NCBI GenBank assembly: GCA_964483455.1
Contig: CAZACK010000007.1
Location: forward strand, 23,585 to 87,584
DNA length: 64,000 bases
Origin: CAYZJD01 sp964483455
Lineage (GTDB): Bacteria > Acidobacteriota > Terriglobia > Bryobacterales > Bryobacteraceae
Direction: 5' to 3'
Shown here: positions 1 through 8,922 of the stretch, one piece after another
Layout: every line of letters begins with the position of its first letter
Numbering within the stretch: position 1 is the stretch's first letter
Position numbers and translations under genes: made by a program
Notes under the pieces: generated by a model
The model's database searches: none
Seen by the model: the letters and a program-made list of their open reading frames with translations, nothing else
Told to the model about the DNA's origin: nothing

Positions 1-630
1 CGCGATGCCGTACTTGTCGAACAGCGGTCCGATGCCGTCGATCAGAAAGCCCGCTTCGGATAGGTTCTTCTCGACTTCCCCGCGGAACGGGCCGGTGAGG
101 CCGGCGTGGCCCAGCCGCTCGCGCGTCCGCGCCTCGGCGAGTTTCGCCAGAGGTTCGTAGCCGGCTTCCATCCCGGCATAGCGCTTCAGGCGGACCAGCG
201 CCGCCGGCCTGCGCGCGGCCTCCACCCGGTCGTCCAACAGGCCGCGCAACCCCAGGAACACCATGCGGCCGGCGTGGAAGTACGGCAGCAGAAGCCGCTC
301 CGACAGTTCCAGGTCGCGCGCATCCAGTTCCGCCGACTGGATCATGATCACTAGGTCCTGGCGTACTCGGGGCTCTTTCTCGTCGTTCAGGCGCGCCTTC
401 AGGCTGGCGACGGCGTCCGCGATCAGCTTCCGGTTGCGCTCCGCGAAGCCGGGCTTGAGGTCCAGGATCTTCTCGTCGACGCCCTCCACCCCTAATCGGG
501 CGGCGCCCTCCGGCGAGATCCGCGCCTGCGCTTCGAGGAGGATTTTGGCGTGGTCGTTGCTGCGCGTGATCCATTCGGGCGTGGCGGCGAGCGCCGCAGC
601 GCACAGCGCCAGCCCCGGAACATGCTTCAT
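1..630 (-). CDS. DUF885 family exported protein, 3' end beyond the window
   Basis: The first 210 codons of a minus-strand gene run off the window edge. The protein starts MKHVPGLALCAAALAA, a short signal peptide, so it is probably exported. The following sequence (ARISPEGAARLGVEGVDEKI, later RLKRYAGMEAGYEPLAKLAE) matches my memory of acidobacterial DUF885 proteins, which are usually about 580-600 aa. DUF885 members are poorly characterised and peptidase-like function has been proposed; no catalytic motif lies in the visible part. The ATG at 630 was chosen because it gives the signal peptide at the extreme N-terminus. There is no frame damage in the visible part. Confidence 0.8.
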   Translation of the reverse strand, partial: MKHVPGLALCAAALAATPEWITRSNDHAKILLEAQARISPEGAARLGVEGVDEKILDLKPGFAERNRKLIADAVASLKARLNDEKEPRVRQDLVIMIQSAELDARDLELSERLLLPYFHAGRMVFLGLRGLLDDRVEAARRPAALVRLKRYAGMEAGYEPLAKLAEARTRERLGHAGLTGPFRGEVEKNLSEAGFLIDGIGPLFDKYGIA

Positions 631-700
631 CGTTTTCACTGTCTTCCCTCAGTCTTCCCGACGTGCAAGACGCGGCCGATCGTCGAACACTCAGAACTTC

Positions 701-907
701 TCAGCCGGGATGAGGCTCGGCCTTCACGTAGCGCAACTGAATCAGCCGCGGCTGCTCGGGACCTTCTTCGAAATGAAGCGCGGCCGCTTCGAGTACGTTG
801 TTGCGGAGCGCTTCCCAGGTATCAGCTTCGGTGAAGATTGGATGGCCCAATGCCCGGGCGTTGAACCCACCTTCCTCAGCATCGCGGACGTCGAAGATCA
901 ACTCCAT
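701..907 (-). CDS. HicB-like small protein, no HicA partner
   Basis: A 68-aa protein beginning MELIFDVRDAEEGGFNARA and containing the segment LGHPIFTEADTWEALRNNV. This is the compact alpha/beta fold of HicB-family antitoxins; close relatives are often mislabelled as 2-oxoisovalerate dehydrogenase fragments. A GGAGTGA Shine-Dalgarno directly precedes the ATG. HicB normally neutralises a HicA mRNA interferase encoded next to it, but neither the 70 bp downstream nor the 120 bp upstream holds a HicA-sized frame. It may be a solitary regulator. The family call comes from sequence resemblance only. Confidence 0.72.
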   Translation of the reverse strand: MELIFDVRDAEEGGFNARALGHPIFTEADTWEALRNNVLEAAALHFEEGPEQPRLIQLRYVKAEPHPG

Positions 908-1024
908 TCACTCCAAAATAGCTGGCCAACCTTTGTCCACGGAAGCCGCCTGACCTGACCGCCTGACACCCCTCTTGTAACGCTGCCGCCAAATGCATCA
1001 CTATCCTTGAGGGGGGACCATCAC

Positions 1025-3931
1025 ATGCGCAGCGGATCCTATCGCGGAACGGCCGAGGGCCTGGATTTCGACATCCGGGTTGAGGTGAACGCCTCCGGCG
1101 ACGCCGTCGCCGCCAGCGGCGACGTCTCCCAGAATGGGCGTTTCCTCGCCTCCTTCTTCTGCGATGCGCCGCGCCGGAACGGCGGCACCGTCGAGGGGAC
1201 CGTTGTGTTCCGGGGCAATCCGGGGCTTCAGACAGGCTCCATCCGGCTCGACGTCGACGATCGCGGCATCGGCGCCTTTCAGCTCGGCGTCGACATGGAA
1301 AGCGGTTTTCGCGACCTGTTCGCCGGGCGTCTCGAGTGGCAGGGCAGCTTCCTGCGCCGCCTGACGGTCGAAATCGACGGCTTGCGCGGCCTGCCGCTGG
1401 CGACTTCCTTCGTGGACCATCTGGGCCGCACGGTGAGCATCCAAACGGCGTTCGAGCGCGCCGGCTTCGATCTCGATCTGGTCGTCGATCCGTTCTTCGG
1501 CCGCGGCAGCCGGGTCACCCGCGCCAGGGGGTTTTCGCTGGCCGAGATCCACGTCGCCATGCAGCAGCGGCGTTCCCAGCAAACTTCCGGCCGCATGCAC
1601 GCCCACGTGTTCGTGTGCAGCTTCCTGGCCGGGCGCAACAACGCCGGCGTCCTCGGCATCATGTACGACTTCGACGAGGCCGACATCAACCGCCGCCCAC
1701 GCGAAGGCGTCGCCGTGTTCGCCCACCACCCGCTGCTGTCGGATCCGCGCGTGCCTGAAGCTATCCGCAACCGCGAGATGGTGTTCACCATCGTCCACGA
1801 GGTCGGCCACGCCCTGAACCTGCTCCACAGCTTCGACAAGGGGAGGCCGTCGGCGCTCTCGTGGATGAACTACCCGCAGCTTTATCCGCTGGGGCAGGAG
1901 GCGCCGTCGGACCACGACGGAACCGACGAATTCTGGCGGCTGTTCGGCGAATCCTTCGACGAGCAGGATCTGCGCCACCTGCGCCACGCCACGCCCCGCG
2001 AAATCGTGGCCGGCGGCTTCCCCTTCGGCGTTTATGAGGAAGGGCCGAGCTTCATTTACGAAGGCGGCGCGGCCGAGCCGCGCCGTACCCGCCTCGGCGC
2101 CAACCCGCTGCGCCAGTCGCCCGATGTCTTCCTGCGCGTCGCTCCTCTGAAGCGTGACTACTTCCTCGGCGAGCCGGTCTTCCTTCACCTGGAAGCCGCC
2201 AACACCGGTCCATATCCCGTGCGCGTTCCCGACGCGCTCGACCCCAGCGAAGGCTGCGTCCGGTTGTCCATCCGCAGGCCGAACGGCAAGGTGGTCCGCT
2301 ACCGGCCTCCGGTGCGTCTGTGCAAGCAGGCGCAGTTGGTCCCGCTCGACAGCAACCCCGGGCTTGCGCCAGCGCAATTGCTCCGCTCCCATGCCATCCC
2401 GGCTTTCCTCTCCGCCGAGGGGCCCGTTTTCACCGAGCCTGGCGTCTACCAGGTGTCCGCCGAGCTGGCCGGCATCGACGGCGCGAGGACGGCGTTCTCC
2501 GAACCCGTCAAGCTCACCGTCCACGCGCCGGACCGCGAGACCGCCCGGTTCGCCGAGAAGCTCTGGAACACGCCCGGAGCGATGCGCGCGCTTTACCTGC
2601 GACATCCGCTGGTGGACATCGACTCCTGGCACGCGGTCGAGGAAGAAGCCCGCAAGCAGAAACTCGCGGCCAAGGCCGGCAACACCACCGCCTCGTATCT
2701 CGAATACATCGCCGCGCTCGGGTGGATGTATCCATTCGCGCGGCCCGACGGGCGCGAATTGCCCGAACAGCTCTCCAGCGCCGTGGCCCGGATCAAGAAG
2801 GTCGATCCCGCCGGCCTGCCGGAAGCCGTTGCCGAGCGGAAGCAGCGTCTGCTTGCCAAGGACGGCGCAGTGACGTCGCGCGCGGGCGTGGTCGTCACGC
2901 GGGCCGCCGAGCGCGTCCGCAGCGAAATCCCGCCGTCCGGGTTGTTCGGCGCGATCGGCCTCGACCTGCCGGACCGGTCGCCCGACGCGGCCATCAGCCC
3001 CTTCGCGATCGTCGTCAAGAAGCTCAAGGACAACCCGGCGTTCGCCGACGTGGTTTCCTGGAACATCGAGCATCTCCACGGCGAGGGGAGCTTCCACCGG
3101 ATTCCCAGGGTGGCTGAATTCATGCGCGGCTTCCGCTGCGATTTCTGGGGTCTCCAGGAGGTGGACGAGACCGCCGTCAAACGCCTGGTGGATACGATCA
3201 ACAGCTCGGGCAACCTCCGCTACCAGTTCCTGACCGTCCCGGGGAAAGGCCAGCAGAGTGGCTGCCTGTTCCGGACGGACACGGCGCGGGTGGAGATGCT
3301 CGACTCTCCTTCCGGCTTCTTCGAGAACGAGATCACCGTCGAGCTGGCCGGAAACAAAGGCAAGTCGAAACGGAAGGTATTCCTGCGCGACCCGCTGCTA
3401 TGCGACGTCCGCGTCCGCCAGAGCGCCGGCAAGGTGTTCGACTTCCGGTGCGCCATCGTGCATTTGAAGAGCACCGATACGAAGCTCAAGGACACGGGCA
3501 ACAGCCTGCGCGCGGCGGCGGCCAAGGAACTGGCGCGCTGGATCGCGCAGGACCGCAAGTCCGGCGTCGAGAAGGACTACCTGGTCATGGGCGACATGAA
3601 TGCGGAGACCGCCGCGCAGGGCCTGGAGCCTTTCTCAAAAACCAAGAAGCTGCGCCTGCTGTCGGTCGGCATGAAGGCGAAGCACGGGGCTGAAGGCGAC
3701 AACGCCGCCATCACCCGGTTTGCCTCCGGGCGGCTGCTGGACCACATCGTGATCACCGCCGACGCCGCGCCCTTCATGCCGCAGTCGGACAAGAAGGAGC
3801 AGATCATCGTCCGCGCCGATGTGAGCGTTCCCGGCTTCAAAGACATCGACGAGAAGAACCCGAAGGTTCACACGCTTTCCGACCACGTCCCGGTGGCGGT
3901 GCGGTTCATCCTGGGGCCGGACAAGGACTAG
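1025..3931 (+). CDS. Metzincin-like protease fused to DNase I-like (EEP) domain
   Basis: A 968-aa two-enzyme protein. Residues about 130-300 form a zinc-protease domain with HEVGHALNLLH (H258, E259, H262, H268) and a downstream LSWMNYP that resembles the metzincin Met-turn. The Gly usual inside the metzincin zinc motif is Asn here. Residues about 365-505 look like beta-sandwich linkers. Residues about 670-965 form an endonuclease/exonuclease/phosphatase domain: SWNIEHLH (N680), GLQEVDE, GDMNAE (D857, N859) and a terminal SDHVPV (D953, H954). No signal peptide is visible. An ATG at 1025 with AGGGGGG about 8 bases upstream was preferred to a TTG at 1007. Substrates are unknown; the EEP fold also covers lipid phosphatases. 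The arrangement is unusual. Confidence 0.85.
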   Translation: MRSGSYRGTAEGLDFDIRVEVNASGDAVAASGDVSQNGRFLASFFCDAPRRNGGTVEGTVVFRGNPGLQTGSIRLDVDDRGIGAFQLGVDMESGFRDLFAGRLEWQGSFLRRLTVEIDGLRGLPLATSFVDHLGRTVSIQTAFERAGFDLDLVVDPFFGRGSRVTRARGFSLAEIHVAMQQRRSQQTSGRMHAHVFVCSFLAGRNNAGVLGIMYDFDEADINRRPREGVAVFAHHPLLSDPRVPEAIRNREMVFTIVHEVGHALNLLHSFDKGRPSALSWMNYPQLYPLGQEAPSDHDGTDEFWRLFGESFDEQDLRHLRHATPREIVAGGFPFGVYEEGPSFIYEGGAAEPRRTRLGANPLRQSPDVFLRVAPLKRDYFLGEPVFLHLEAANTGPYPVRVPDALDPSEGCVRLSIRRPNGKVVRYRPPVRLCKQAQLVPLDSNPGLAPAQLLRSHAIPAFLSAEGPVFTEPGVYQVSAELAGIDGARTAFSEPVKLTVHAPDRETARFAEKLWNTPGAMRALYLRHPLVDIDSWHAVEEEARKQKLAAKAGNTTASYLEYIAALGWMYPFARPDGRELPEQLSSAVARIKKVDPAGLPEAVAERKQRLLAKDGAVTSRAGVVVTRAAERVRSEIPPSGLFGAIGLDLPDRSPDAAISPFAIVVKKLKDNPAFADVVSWNIEHLHGEGSFHRIPRVAEFMRGFRCDFWGLQEVDETAVKRLVDTINSSGNLRYQFLTVPGKGQQSGCLFRTDTARVEMLDSPSGFFENEITVELAGNKGKSKRKVFLRDPLLCDVRVRQSAGKVFDFRCAIVHLKSTDTKLKDTGNSLRAAAAKELARWIAQDRKSGVEKDYLVMGDMNAETAAQGLEPFSKTKKLRLLSVGMKAKHGAEGDNAAITRFASGRLLDHIVITADAAPFMPQSDKKEQIIVRADVSVPGFKDIDEKNPKVHTLSDHVPVAVRFILGPDKD

Positions 3932-3955
3932 GCGGGCAGGCCTTCGGCCTATCCG

Positions 3956-3995
3956 AAGGCAAAAGGCAAGAATCAAAAAGCAAGAGGCAAAAATG
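3956..3995. repeat. A-rich dispersed intergenic element, copy 1
   Basis: A 40-bp A-rich tract with alternating GGCAAAA, AGCAAGA and GGCAAAAATG words, followed within a few bases by CTGCCGG. Closely similar tracts lie at 13660-13699 and 22411-22451. All three are intergenic and beside gene ends. It does not resemble a transposon end. Confidence 0.6.
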
Positions 3996-4073
3996 TTCCC
4001 CTGCCGGCCAGCCGTTGGGCCGGGCATCCCCGGCCCCTGCGCAGTGCTTTCGAGGTGAAGGTGTGAGGCGCGC

Positions 4074-4796
4074 TCACCTTGGCCGGCTGAGCGAGGTCTC
4101 CGCGGCGATGATGCCGTGCATCGCGGCGAGCCGGACGGGCTTCGGCACGTCGGTCCCCGTCAGGGTGCTGTACAGCGCCATCGCCTGTTCCCGCTCGCCT
4201 TGCGCCAGTAATCCTTCCGCGCAGACGAGGCAGGCGCCGGCGACCGCCGCGCGCACGGCGCCTTTCGTCCGTCCGAGCGCGTCCTCGAGCGCCTTGGCGG
4301 ACGGCGGGCCGCTGATGCGTCCCAGCGCCGCCGCGGCCGCCTGGGCGACTTCGGCGTCGCCGTCGTCCAAGAACCTGGCAACTGCACTTACCGCCCGCGA
4401 GTCCTTGCGCTGGCCGATCGAATTGATCACACCCACCAGCAGCGTTCCCTTCAGCTTTGTCAACGCATCGCGCAGCGCCTCGTCCGCCGAGGCGTCGGGG
4501 ATCGACTCCAGGCCGGTGCGGGCATACGTGGAAAGCTGCGGGTCGGCCAGCAGCGCCGCCAGCGCCGGCACCGCCTCTTTCGTGCCGACGACCGACAGCC
4601 GCTGGCAGGCCTTCGCCTTCTGGAACGTCGTGGCGCCTGTGTCCTTCAGAAGTTGGAGGAGACCCGCCTGGTCCATCCCCATGATCTTCTCCGCCCGAAA
4701 CTCCGGCGGAGGAACCGGGGCCGGCGGCCGCTTCGGCGGCTCTTTCGGAGGGGCAGCCTGAGGCGGCTGTTGTCCGGTGGTCTGCATGTTCCGCAT
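4074..4796 (-). CDS. HEAT-repeat protein with proline-rich N-terminus
   Basis: A 240-aa protein. Residues 1-35 are rich in proline and glutamine (QQPPQAAPPKEPPKRPPAPV). The rest is alpha-helical repeats with the HEAT-like periodicity of PBS-lyase scaffolds: AVPALAALLADPQLS, AVSAVARFLDDGDAEVAQAA, SAKALEDALGRTK. No signal peptide or catalytic residue is visible, so a protein-binding role is likely. The start at 4796 has GGAGG 8 bases upstream; a longer in-frame form would overlap the upstream oxidoreductase. It begins 16 bases after that gene stops, so the two are probably co-transcribed. The specific function is unknown. Confidence 0.78.
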   Translation of the reverse strand: MRNMQTTGQQPPQAAPPKEPPKRPPAPVPPPEFRAEKIMGMDQAGLLQLLKDTGATTFQKAKACQRLSVVGTKEAVPALAALLADPQLSTYARTGLESIPDASADEALRDALTKLKGTLLVGVINSIGQRKDSRAVSAVARFLDDGDAEVAQAAAAALGRISGPPSAKALEDALGRTKGAVRAAVAGACLVCAEGLLAQGEREQAMALYSTLTGTDVPKPVRLAAMHGIIAAETSLSRPR

Positions 4797-4812
4797 CTCC
4801 TTGTCCTCCGCG

Positions 4813-6117
4813 CTAGATCCGCCACGGCTCCCGCAGCGCTCGGGATCGCATGCGGTTGGCCTCTGCGTCGCCGGTGAATTCCCGCTTGGCCGGGTTCCAG
4901 GTGAGCTTGCGGCCAAGCTGGAAGGCGATGAACGCCGCATGGCAGGTGGTATGGGAGTTGCCGGCGACATCGGCGTTGGCCCGAGGCTGTGTCCGCGACT
5001 TGATGCAATTCAGCCAGTCCAGCGTGTGGTAGGCCAGGGCGAGCCGGGCCTCGGTGGTGGGGCGAAGCTGGGAGCGAAGATTCTCGGACACTTCGATCTT
5101 CCCCGTGTCGCCCGTCTCGACCCAGCCGTTGTCTCCCTCGAAGCGGACGGTGCAGGCGCCGAGCCCCAGCCGGCCGTCCCAGCCCTCGTCGCGCATCTCC
5201 AGTTTCAGCCCGTTGGCGAAGCGGCAATGCACGGAGTACGGGCCGCTGTTGTCACCCTCCGGCTCGTATTCCACCGGCTGCGTGTCGTCGGCCTTGGCCG
5301 CCCACTGGCAAAGGTCGACGGTGTGCGAGCCCCACTCCAGAATGCCGCCGCCGTGGAAATCATAGAAGTTGCGCCAGCCGCCGCGCACGTAAGAAGAGTT
5401 GTACGGGCGCCACGGAGCGGGGCCGAGCCATCGGTCCCAGTCAAGGACCTGTTTCGGGTGCTCCGGCTCGGCGGCCAGCCAATCGTGGCTGGGCAGCGGG
5501 GGCCAGTTCCTCTGCGGGCCGACGTTGGCGACGACGGTGTGCAGCTTGCCGAGTTTGCCGGTGTGCGCCAGCTCGACGGCCAGCTCGAGGTTGCCGCCGT
5601 TGCGGCGCTGGCAGCCCGCCTGGTAGATGCGTCCGTAACGGCGGAAGGCATCGGCCAGCGCCCAGCTTTCCTCCATCGTCATCGAGCACGGCTTCTCGCA
5701 GTAGACGTCCTTGCCGTGCTGCGCGGCGAGGATCGCCAGCGGCGCGTGCCAGCGGTCGCCGGTGGCGATGAGAACGGCGTCGATGTCGGCACGCGCCAGC
5801 AGCTCGAACTGGTCATCGTACATAGCGCAGTCGCTGTTGCCGTACCGCTTGTCCACTAGGCTCTTGATCTCTTCCCGACGCTGGTTGCGGACATCGCAGA
5901 TGGCGACGAACTGCACCTGCCGGTAGCTGAGCAGCGCCCGCAAGTCCGACTCGCCGCGCGCGCCGATCCCAAGTCCGCCCAACACAATTCGATCACTGGG
6001 CGGCGTCGTCCCGGAGCGCTGCCCCAACACCGAGCCGGGCACGATCATGGGCGCCGCCAGGGCGGCGGTCTGGACGAACTGCCGCCGTGAAACCGATCCG
6101 CGTTGTCTGCTCGTCAT
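4813..6117 (-). CDS. Tat-exported Gfo/Idh/MocA family oxidoreductase
   Basis: A 434-aa NAD(P)-dependent sugar oxidoreductase. A twin-arginine signal (SRRQFVQTAALAA) starts at residue 9, so the enzyme should fold in the cytoplasm and be exported. The Rossmann segment contains IVLGGLGIGARGESD, and the family EKP motif is VYCEKPCSM. The C-terminal alpha/beta domain contains the active-site-type sequence GGGILEWGSHTVDLCQW. Relatives oxidise or reduce ring hydroxyls of sugars and inositols; the substrate cannot be read here. The ATG at 6117 has GAGGGAG just upstream and puts the Tat motif at the N-terminus. The HEAT-repeat gene follows 16 bases later. Confidence 0.9.
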   Translation of the reverse strand: MTSRQRGSVSRRQFVQTAALAAPMIVPGSVLGQRSGTTPPSDRIVLGGLGIGARGESDLRALLSYRQVQFVAICDVRNQRREEIKSLVDKRYGNSDCAMYDDQFELLARADIDAVLIATGDRWHAPLAILAAQHGKDVYCEKPCSMTMEESWALADAFRRYGRIYQAGCQRRNGGNLELAVELAHTGKLGKLHTVVANVGPQRNWPPLPSHDWLAAEPEHPKQVLDWDRWLGPAPWRPYNSSYVRGGWRNFYDFHGGGILEWGSHTVDLCQWAAKADDTQPVEYEPEGDNSGPYSVHCRFANGLKLEMRDEGWDGRLGLGACTVRFEGDNGWVETGDTGKIEVSENLRSQLRPTTEARLALAYHTLDWLNCIKSRTQPRANADVAGNSHTTCHAAFIAFQLGRKLTWNPAKREFTGDAEANRMRSRALREPWRI

Positions 6118-6433
6118 TGCTCCCTCGCACCCCGGTGGGCATCTCGCTCTATCGGGCGAGACAGCCATTATAGCGGTGTTTCGACCGTGGCCGTTCTTCC
6201 ACGCCAGACTCAGCCGCCGAATCCCCGCAATGCCTTCGGAACCCTCGGCGCTTCCGGAACTTGCCAGGCGCCGGTTCGCCTCCAGGCGCGTTGATTAAGC
6301 CGCAACCAACGCAAGACAGCACCGATCGGCGGAATCGCAGCAGCCGGCAAGGAATTCACCGGCTCTTCGCATCAAGCCCCCCCAGGCAGGCGTCTTCGCC
6401 GATCCAACCTCCGCCCAACAGAGGCCGCCGGGC
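6118..6433. other. Gene-free stretch
   Basis: 316 bases between the start of one minus-strand gene and the stop of the next. I see no conserved coding sequence, tRNA or clear terminator hairpin. The promoter of the downstream oxidoreductase should lie near its 6117 end, but no convincing -35/-10 pair can be named. Confidence 0.5.
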
Positions 6434-7438
6434 TTACAGCCTCACCAACTGCTTCCCCATGTTCCCTCCCTGCAACATGCGGATAAAGGCGCGCGGGGCG
6501 TTCTCGATCCCTTGCTCGAATTCCTCCCGGTACTTCAGCTTGCCTTCCTTCAGCCACGCCGCCATCTGCCGCAAACCCTCCTCGTACCGGTCGGCGAACT
6601 GGAACACCAAAAAGCCTTCCATCTTCGCCTGCCGGATGACAAGCTGGAACAGCAGCCGCGGCCCGGTCTCCAGCCGCTCCGCGTTGTATTGCGAGATCTG
6701 GCCGCAGAGCGCGATCCGCGCGCCGGTGTTGATCCGCATCAGCACCGCGTCGGTCATCGGCCCGCCCACGTTGTCGAAGTACGTGTCGATTCCGTCCGGA
6801 CACAGCCTGGCCAGCTCCGCCCGGTAGTCGCGGGCGGTCTTGTAGTTGAACCCTCCGTCAAAGCCCAGCTCCCCGGTGATCCACCGGACCTTCTCGTCCG
6901 AGCCCGCCGTGCCGATCACGCGGCAGCCGAGGATCTTCCCGATCTGCCCGGCCAGCGACCCCACCGCTCCGGCCGCGCCGGAGACCACCATCGTCTCGCC
7001 CGCCCGCGGCCGGCAGATTTCGGTCACGCCGAAGTAAGCCGTCAGACCCGGCATCCCCAGAACACCCAGCGCCGTCGAGAGCGGCGCCAGCGCCGGGTCG
7101 AGCTTGCGCAGCCCCTTTCCATCGGAGATCGCGTAGGTCTGCCAGCCGAGGTAACCCTCGACATAGTCGCCGGCCTGGAAATCCGGATGACGCGACTCCT
7201 CCACCTGCCCGACCGTCCCGCCGACCATCACCTCGCCGATGCCGACCGGCTTCGCGTAAGAACTCCCCTCGCGCATCCGGCCGCGCATGTAAGGGTCCAC
7301 CGAAAGATAGAGAATCCGCACCAGTAACTCACCGCTGCCGGGCGCCGGAACCGGTTCTTCCGTGACTTGAAAGTCAGACTCTTTGGGCAGCCCCGCCGGT
7401 CTCGCCGCCAGCCGCACCTGCCGATTTGTCCTGCTCAC
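6434..7438 (-). CDS. NADP-dependent zinc-independent MDR reductase (CurA/PTGR type)
   Basis: A 334-aa cytoplasmic reductase of the medium-chain family. The start MSRTNRQVRLAARPAGLPK and LYLSVDPYMRGRM are typical of the leukotriene B4 12-hydroxydehydrogenase / CurA / YncB branch, which reduces the double bond of alpha,beta-unsaturated ketones and aldehydes with NADPH. The cofactor loop is SGAAGAVGSLAGQIGKILG, and YFDNVGG is the usual downstream motif. Zinc-ligand cysteines of classical alcohol dehydrogenases are absent, as expected. The first 65 bases overlap the 3' end of the upstream decarboxylase gene in another frame, implying co-transcription. The physiological substrate is unknown. Confidence 0.92.
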   Translation of the reverse strand: MSRTNRQVRLAARPAGLPKESDFQVTEEPVPAPGSGELLVRILYLSVDPYMRGRMREGSSYAKPVGIGEVMVGGTVGQVEESRHPDFQAGDYVEGYLGWQTYAISDGKGLRKLDPALAPLSTALGVLGMPGLTAYFGVTEICRPRAGETMVVSGAAGAVGSLAGQIGKILGCRVIGTAGSDEKVRWITGELGFDGGFNYKTARDYRAELARLCPDGIDTYFDNVGGPMTDAVLMRINTGARIALCGQISQYNAERLETGPRLLFQLVIRQAKMEGFLVFQFADRYEEGLRQMAAWLKEGKLKYREEFEQGIENAPRAFIRMLQGGNMGKQLVRL

Positions 7439-8900
7439 TCGACACCTCCCTCCCCAACTTCACCACCAGTTCCGCCAGTTCCTCCACATCTTGCGCCGTC
7501 GTCCGGAAATTCACGATGCACAAGCGGAGCGCGAATTTCCCTCCGATGATCGCATTGGACAGAAAGCCCTCGCCGCTTTTCTGAATCCGGTCCAGCAGCT
7601 CTTCGTTGAGCCGGTTGAGGCGGTCCGCCTGCGCGGGGTCGTTCCGGTCCACGCCCGGCGGAATGTAGCGGAACGTGGTAACGCTCAGCCCCTGCGTCAG
7701 AGCCTCCAGCTCCGGACGGCTCTGCGCCTCCCGGTACATCGCCCTGGCCAGTTCGATGTCGTCGGCGATCATCCGGATTAGGCCCTCCCGTCCCGCCGCC
7801 TGAAGGCCCATCCAGACCTTGAGAGCGCGAAAGCCGCGCGAATTCTGCGGGCCGTGCGCGTAGTAATTGATCGGCCTCTCCTCCGCGTCCGCCTGAAACC
7901 GGTAGTAAGCCGGCGAATAGTCGAACGTGTCGGGCAGGCGTTGCGGATCTCGCACCAGCACGCAGCCCGCCTCGAGCGGCGCGTAGAACCACTTGTGCGG
8001 ATCCACGGCCAGCGAATCCGCCTCGCTGAGTCCCTTCAGATCGGCGTCCGCGTCCGGCAGCGCCGCCGCCGGCGCTCCGTACGCCCCGTCCACATGGAAC
8101 CACAGGCCGTATTCCCGCGCGATGGCGGCCAGATCCGGCAGCGGGTCCACTGCGCCCGTGCCCACCGTGCCGGCCGACCCGACGAGCAGGAACGGCCGGT
8201 GGCCGTCGGCCCTGTCCCGCGCGATGGCCTGCCGCAGCGCCGCAAGATCCATGCGGAAATCACGCCCCGCGGGGATCCAGCGAAGGGAATCCGTCCCCAG
8301 CCCGAACAGGTCGGCGGCCTTCTGGAGCCAGGTGTGCGTCTCCGTCGAGGCATACGCGAGCAGGCGCCCGGCGGACGTGGCGCCGCGCGTTCGGATTTCC
8401 GAGCCGCCCTTGGCGCGGCGGGCCGTCAGGAAACCGACGAAGTTCGCCATGTTCCCGCCGCTGACCAGCAGGCCGCCGCAGGAGGCCGGATAGCCGAGAA
8501 ACTCCGCGATCCAGCGCACCGTTTCCGCCTCGATCTCGCTCGCCATGGGCGAAAGGATCCAGGCGCCCGCGTTCGGGTTCAACGCGGCGGCCAGCAGATC
8601 CGCCAGCGCCCCGATCGGCGCCGCCGAGGAAGTCACGTATCCGGCAAACCGCGGATGCCCGTTGAACAGGGAATGCCGCTCCAGCAATCGCCACGCATTC
8701 TCGATGATTTCCGAAGGCGGCGCGCCTCGCTCCGGAAGCGGCCGCCGGCCGAGCGCCGCCCGCACCTGCGCCGGACTTTCCCCGGGCGTGACCGCCCGCT
8801 CCCGCAGGTCCCTCAGGAACTCCGCAACCCGGTCCACCAGCCAATGGCCGAGCGCCCGGAACTCGCCCGGCTCCATCTCGAGCGCCGCTTTTCGCTTCAT
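7374..8900 (-). CDS. PLP-dependent aromatic-L-amino-acid decarboxylase family protein
   Basis: A protein of about 508 aa of the group II decarboxylase fold (DDC / tyrosine / glutamate decarboxylase). It carries GYVTSSAAPIGALADLLAA, VSGGNMANFVGFL, the pyridine-binding stretch WFHVDGAYGAPAA, and the Schiff-base lysine in LAVDPHKWFYAPLEAG. It should convert an aromatic amino acid to an amine and CO2, or act as a related aldehyde synthase. The ATG at 8900 (MKRKAALEMEPGEF) was chosen; a GTG at 8915 is the alternative. It lies 22 bases after the propeller-amidohydrolase and overlaps the next gene by 65 bases, so the three probably form one transcript. Confidence 0.9.
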   Translation of the reverse strand: MKRKAALEMEPGEFRALGHWLVDRVAEFLRDLRERAVTPGESPAQVRAALGRRPLPERGAPPSEIIENAWRLLERHSLFNGHPRFAGYVTSSAAPIGALADLLAAALNPNAGAWILSPMASEIEAETVRWIAEFLGYPASCGGLLVSGGNMANFVGFLTARRAKGGSEIRTRGATSAGRLLAYASTETHTWLQKAADLFGLGTDSLRWIPAGRDFRMDLAALRQAIARDRADGHRPFLLVGSAGTVGTGAVDPLPDLAAIAREYGLWFHVDGAYGAPAAALPDADADLKGLSEADSLAVDPHKWFYAPLEAGCVLVRDPQRLPDTFDYSPAYYRFQADAEERPINYYAHGPQNSRGFRALKVWMGLQAAGREGLIRMIADDIELARAMYREAQSRPELEALTQGLSVTTFRYIPPGVDRNDPAQADRLNRLNEELLDRIQKSGEGFLSNAIIGGKFALRLCIVNFRTTAQDVEELAELVVKLGREVSSEQDKSAGAAGGETGGAAQRV

Positions 8901-8922
8901 TTCGAGCTTCGCCACGCCCCGA

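Noticed and set aside
1001..3097. Long antisense open frame of about 700 codons opposite the protease-nuclease gene
   Set aside because: High GC at third positions opens the opposite strand. The plus-strand frame has recognised catalytic motifs; the antisense one has none and no ribosome site. The same reasoning removes the long frames at 8545-12051 (+), 16963-19281 (+) and 37296-40142 (-).
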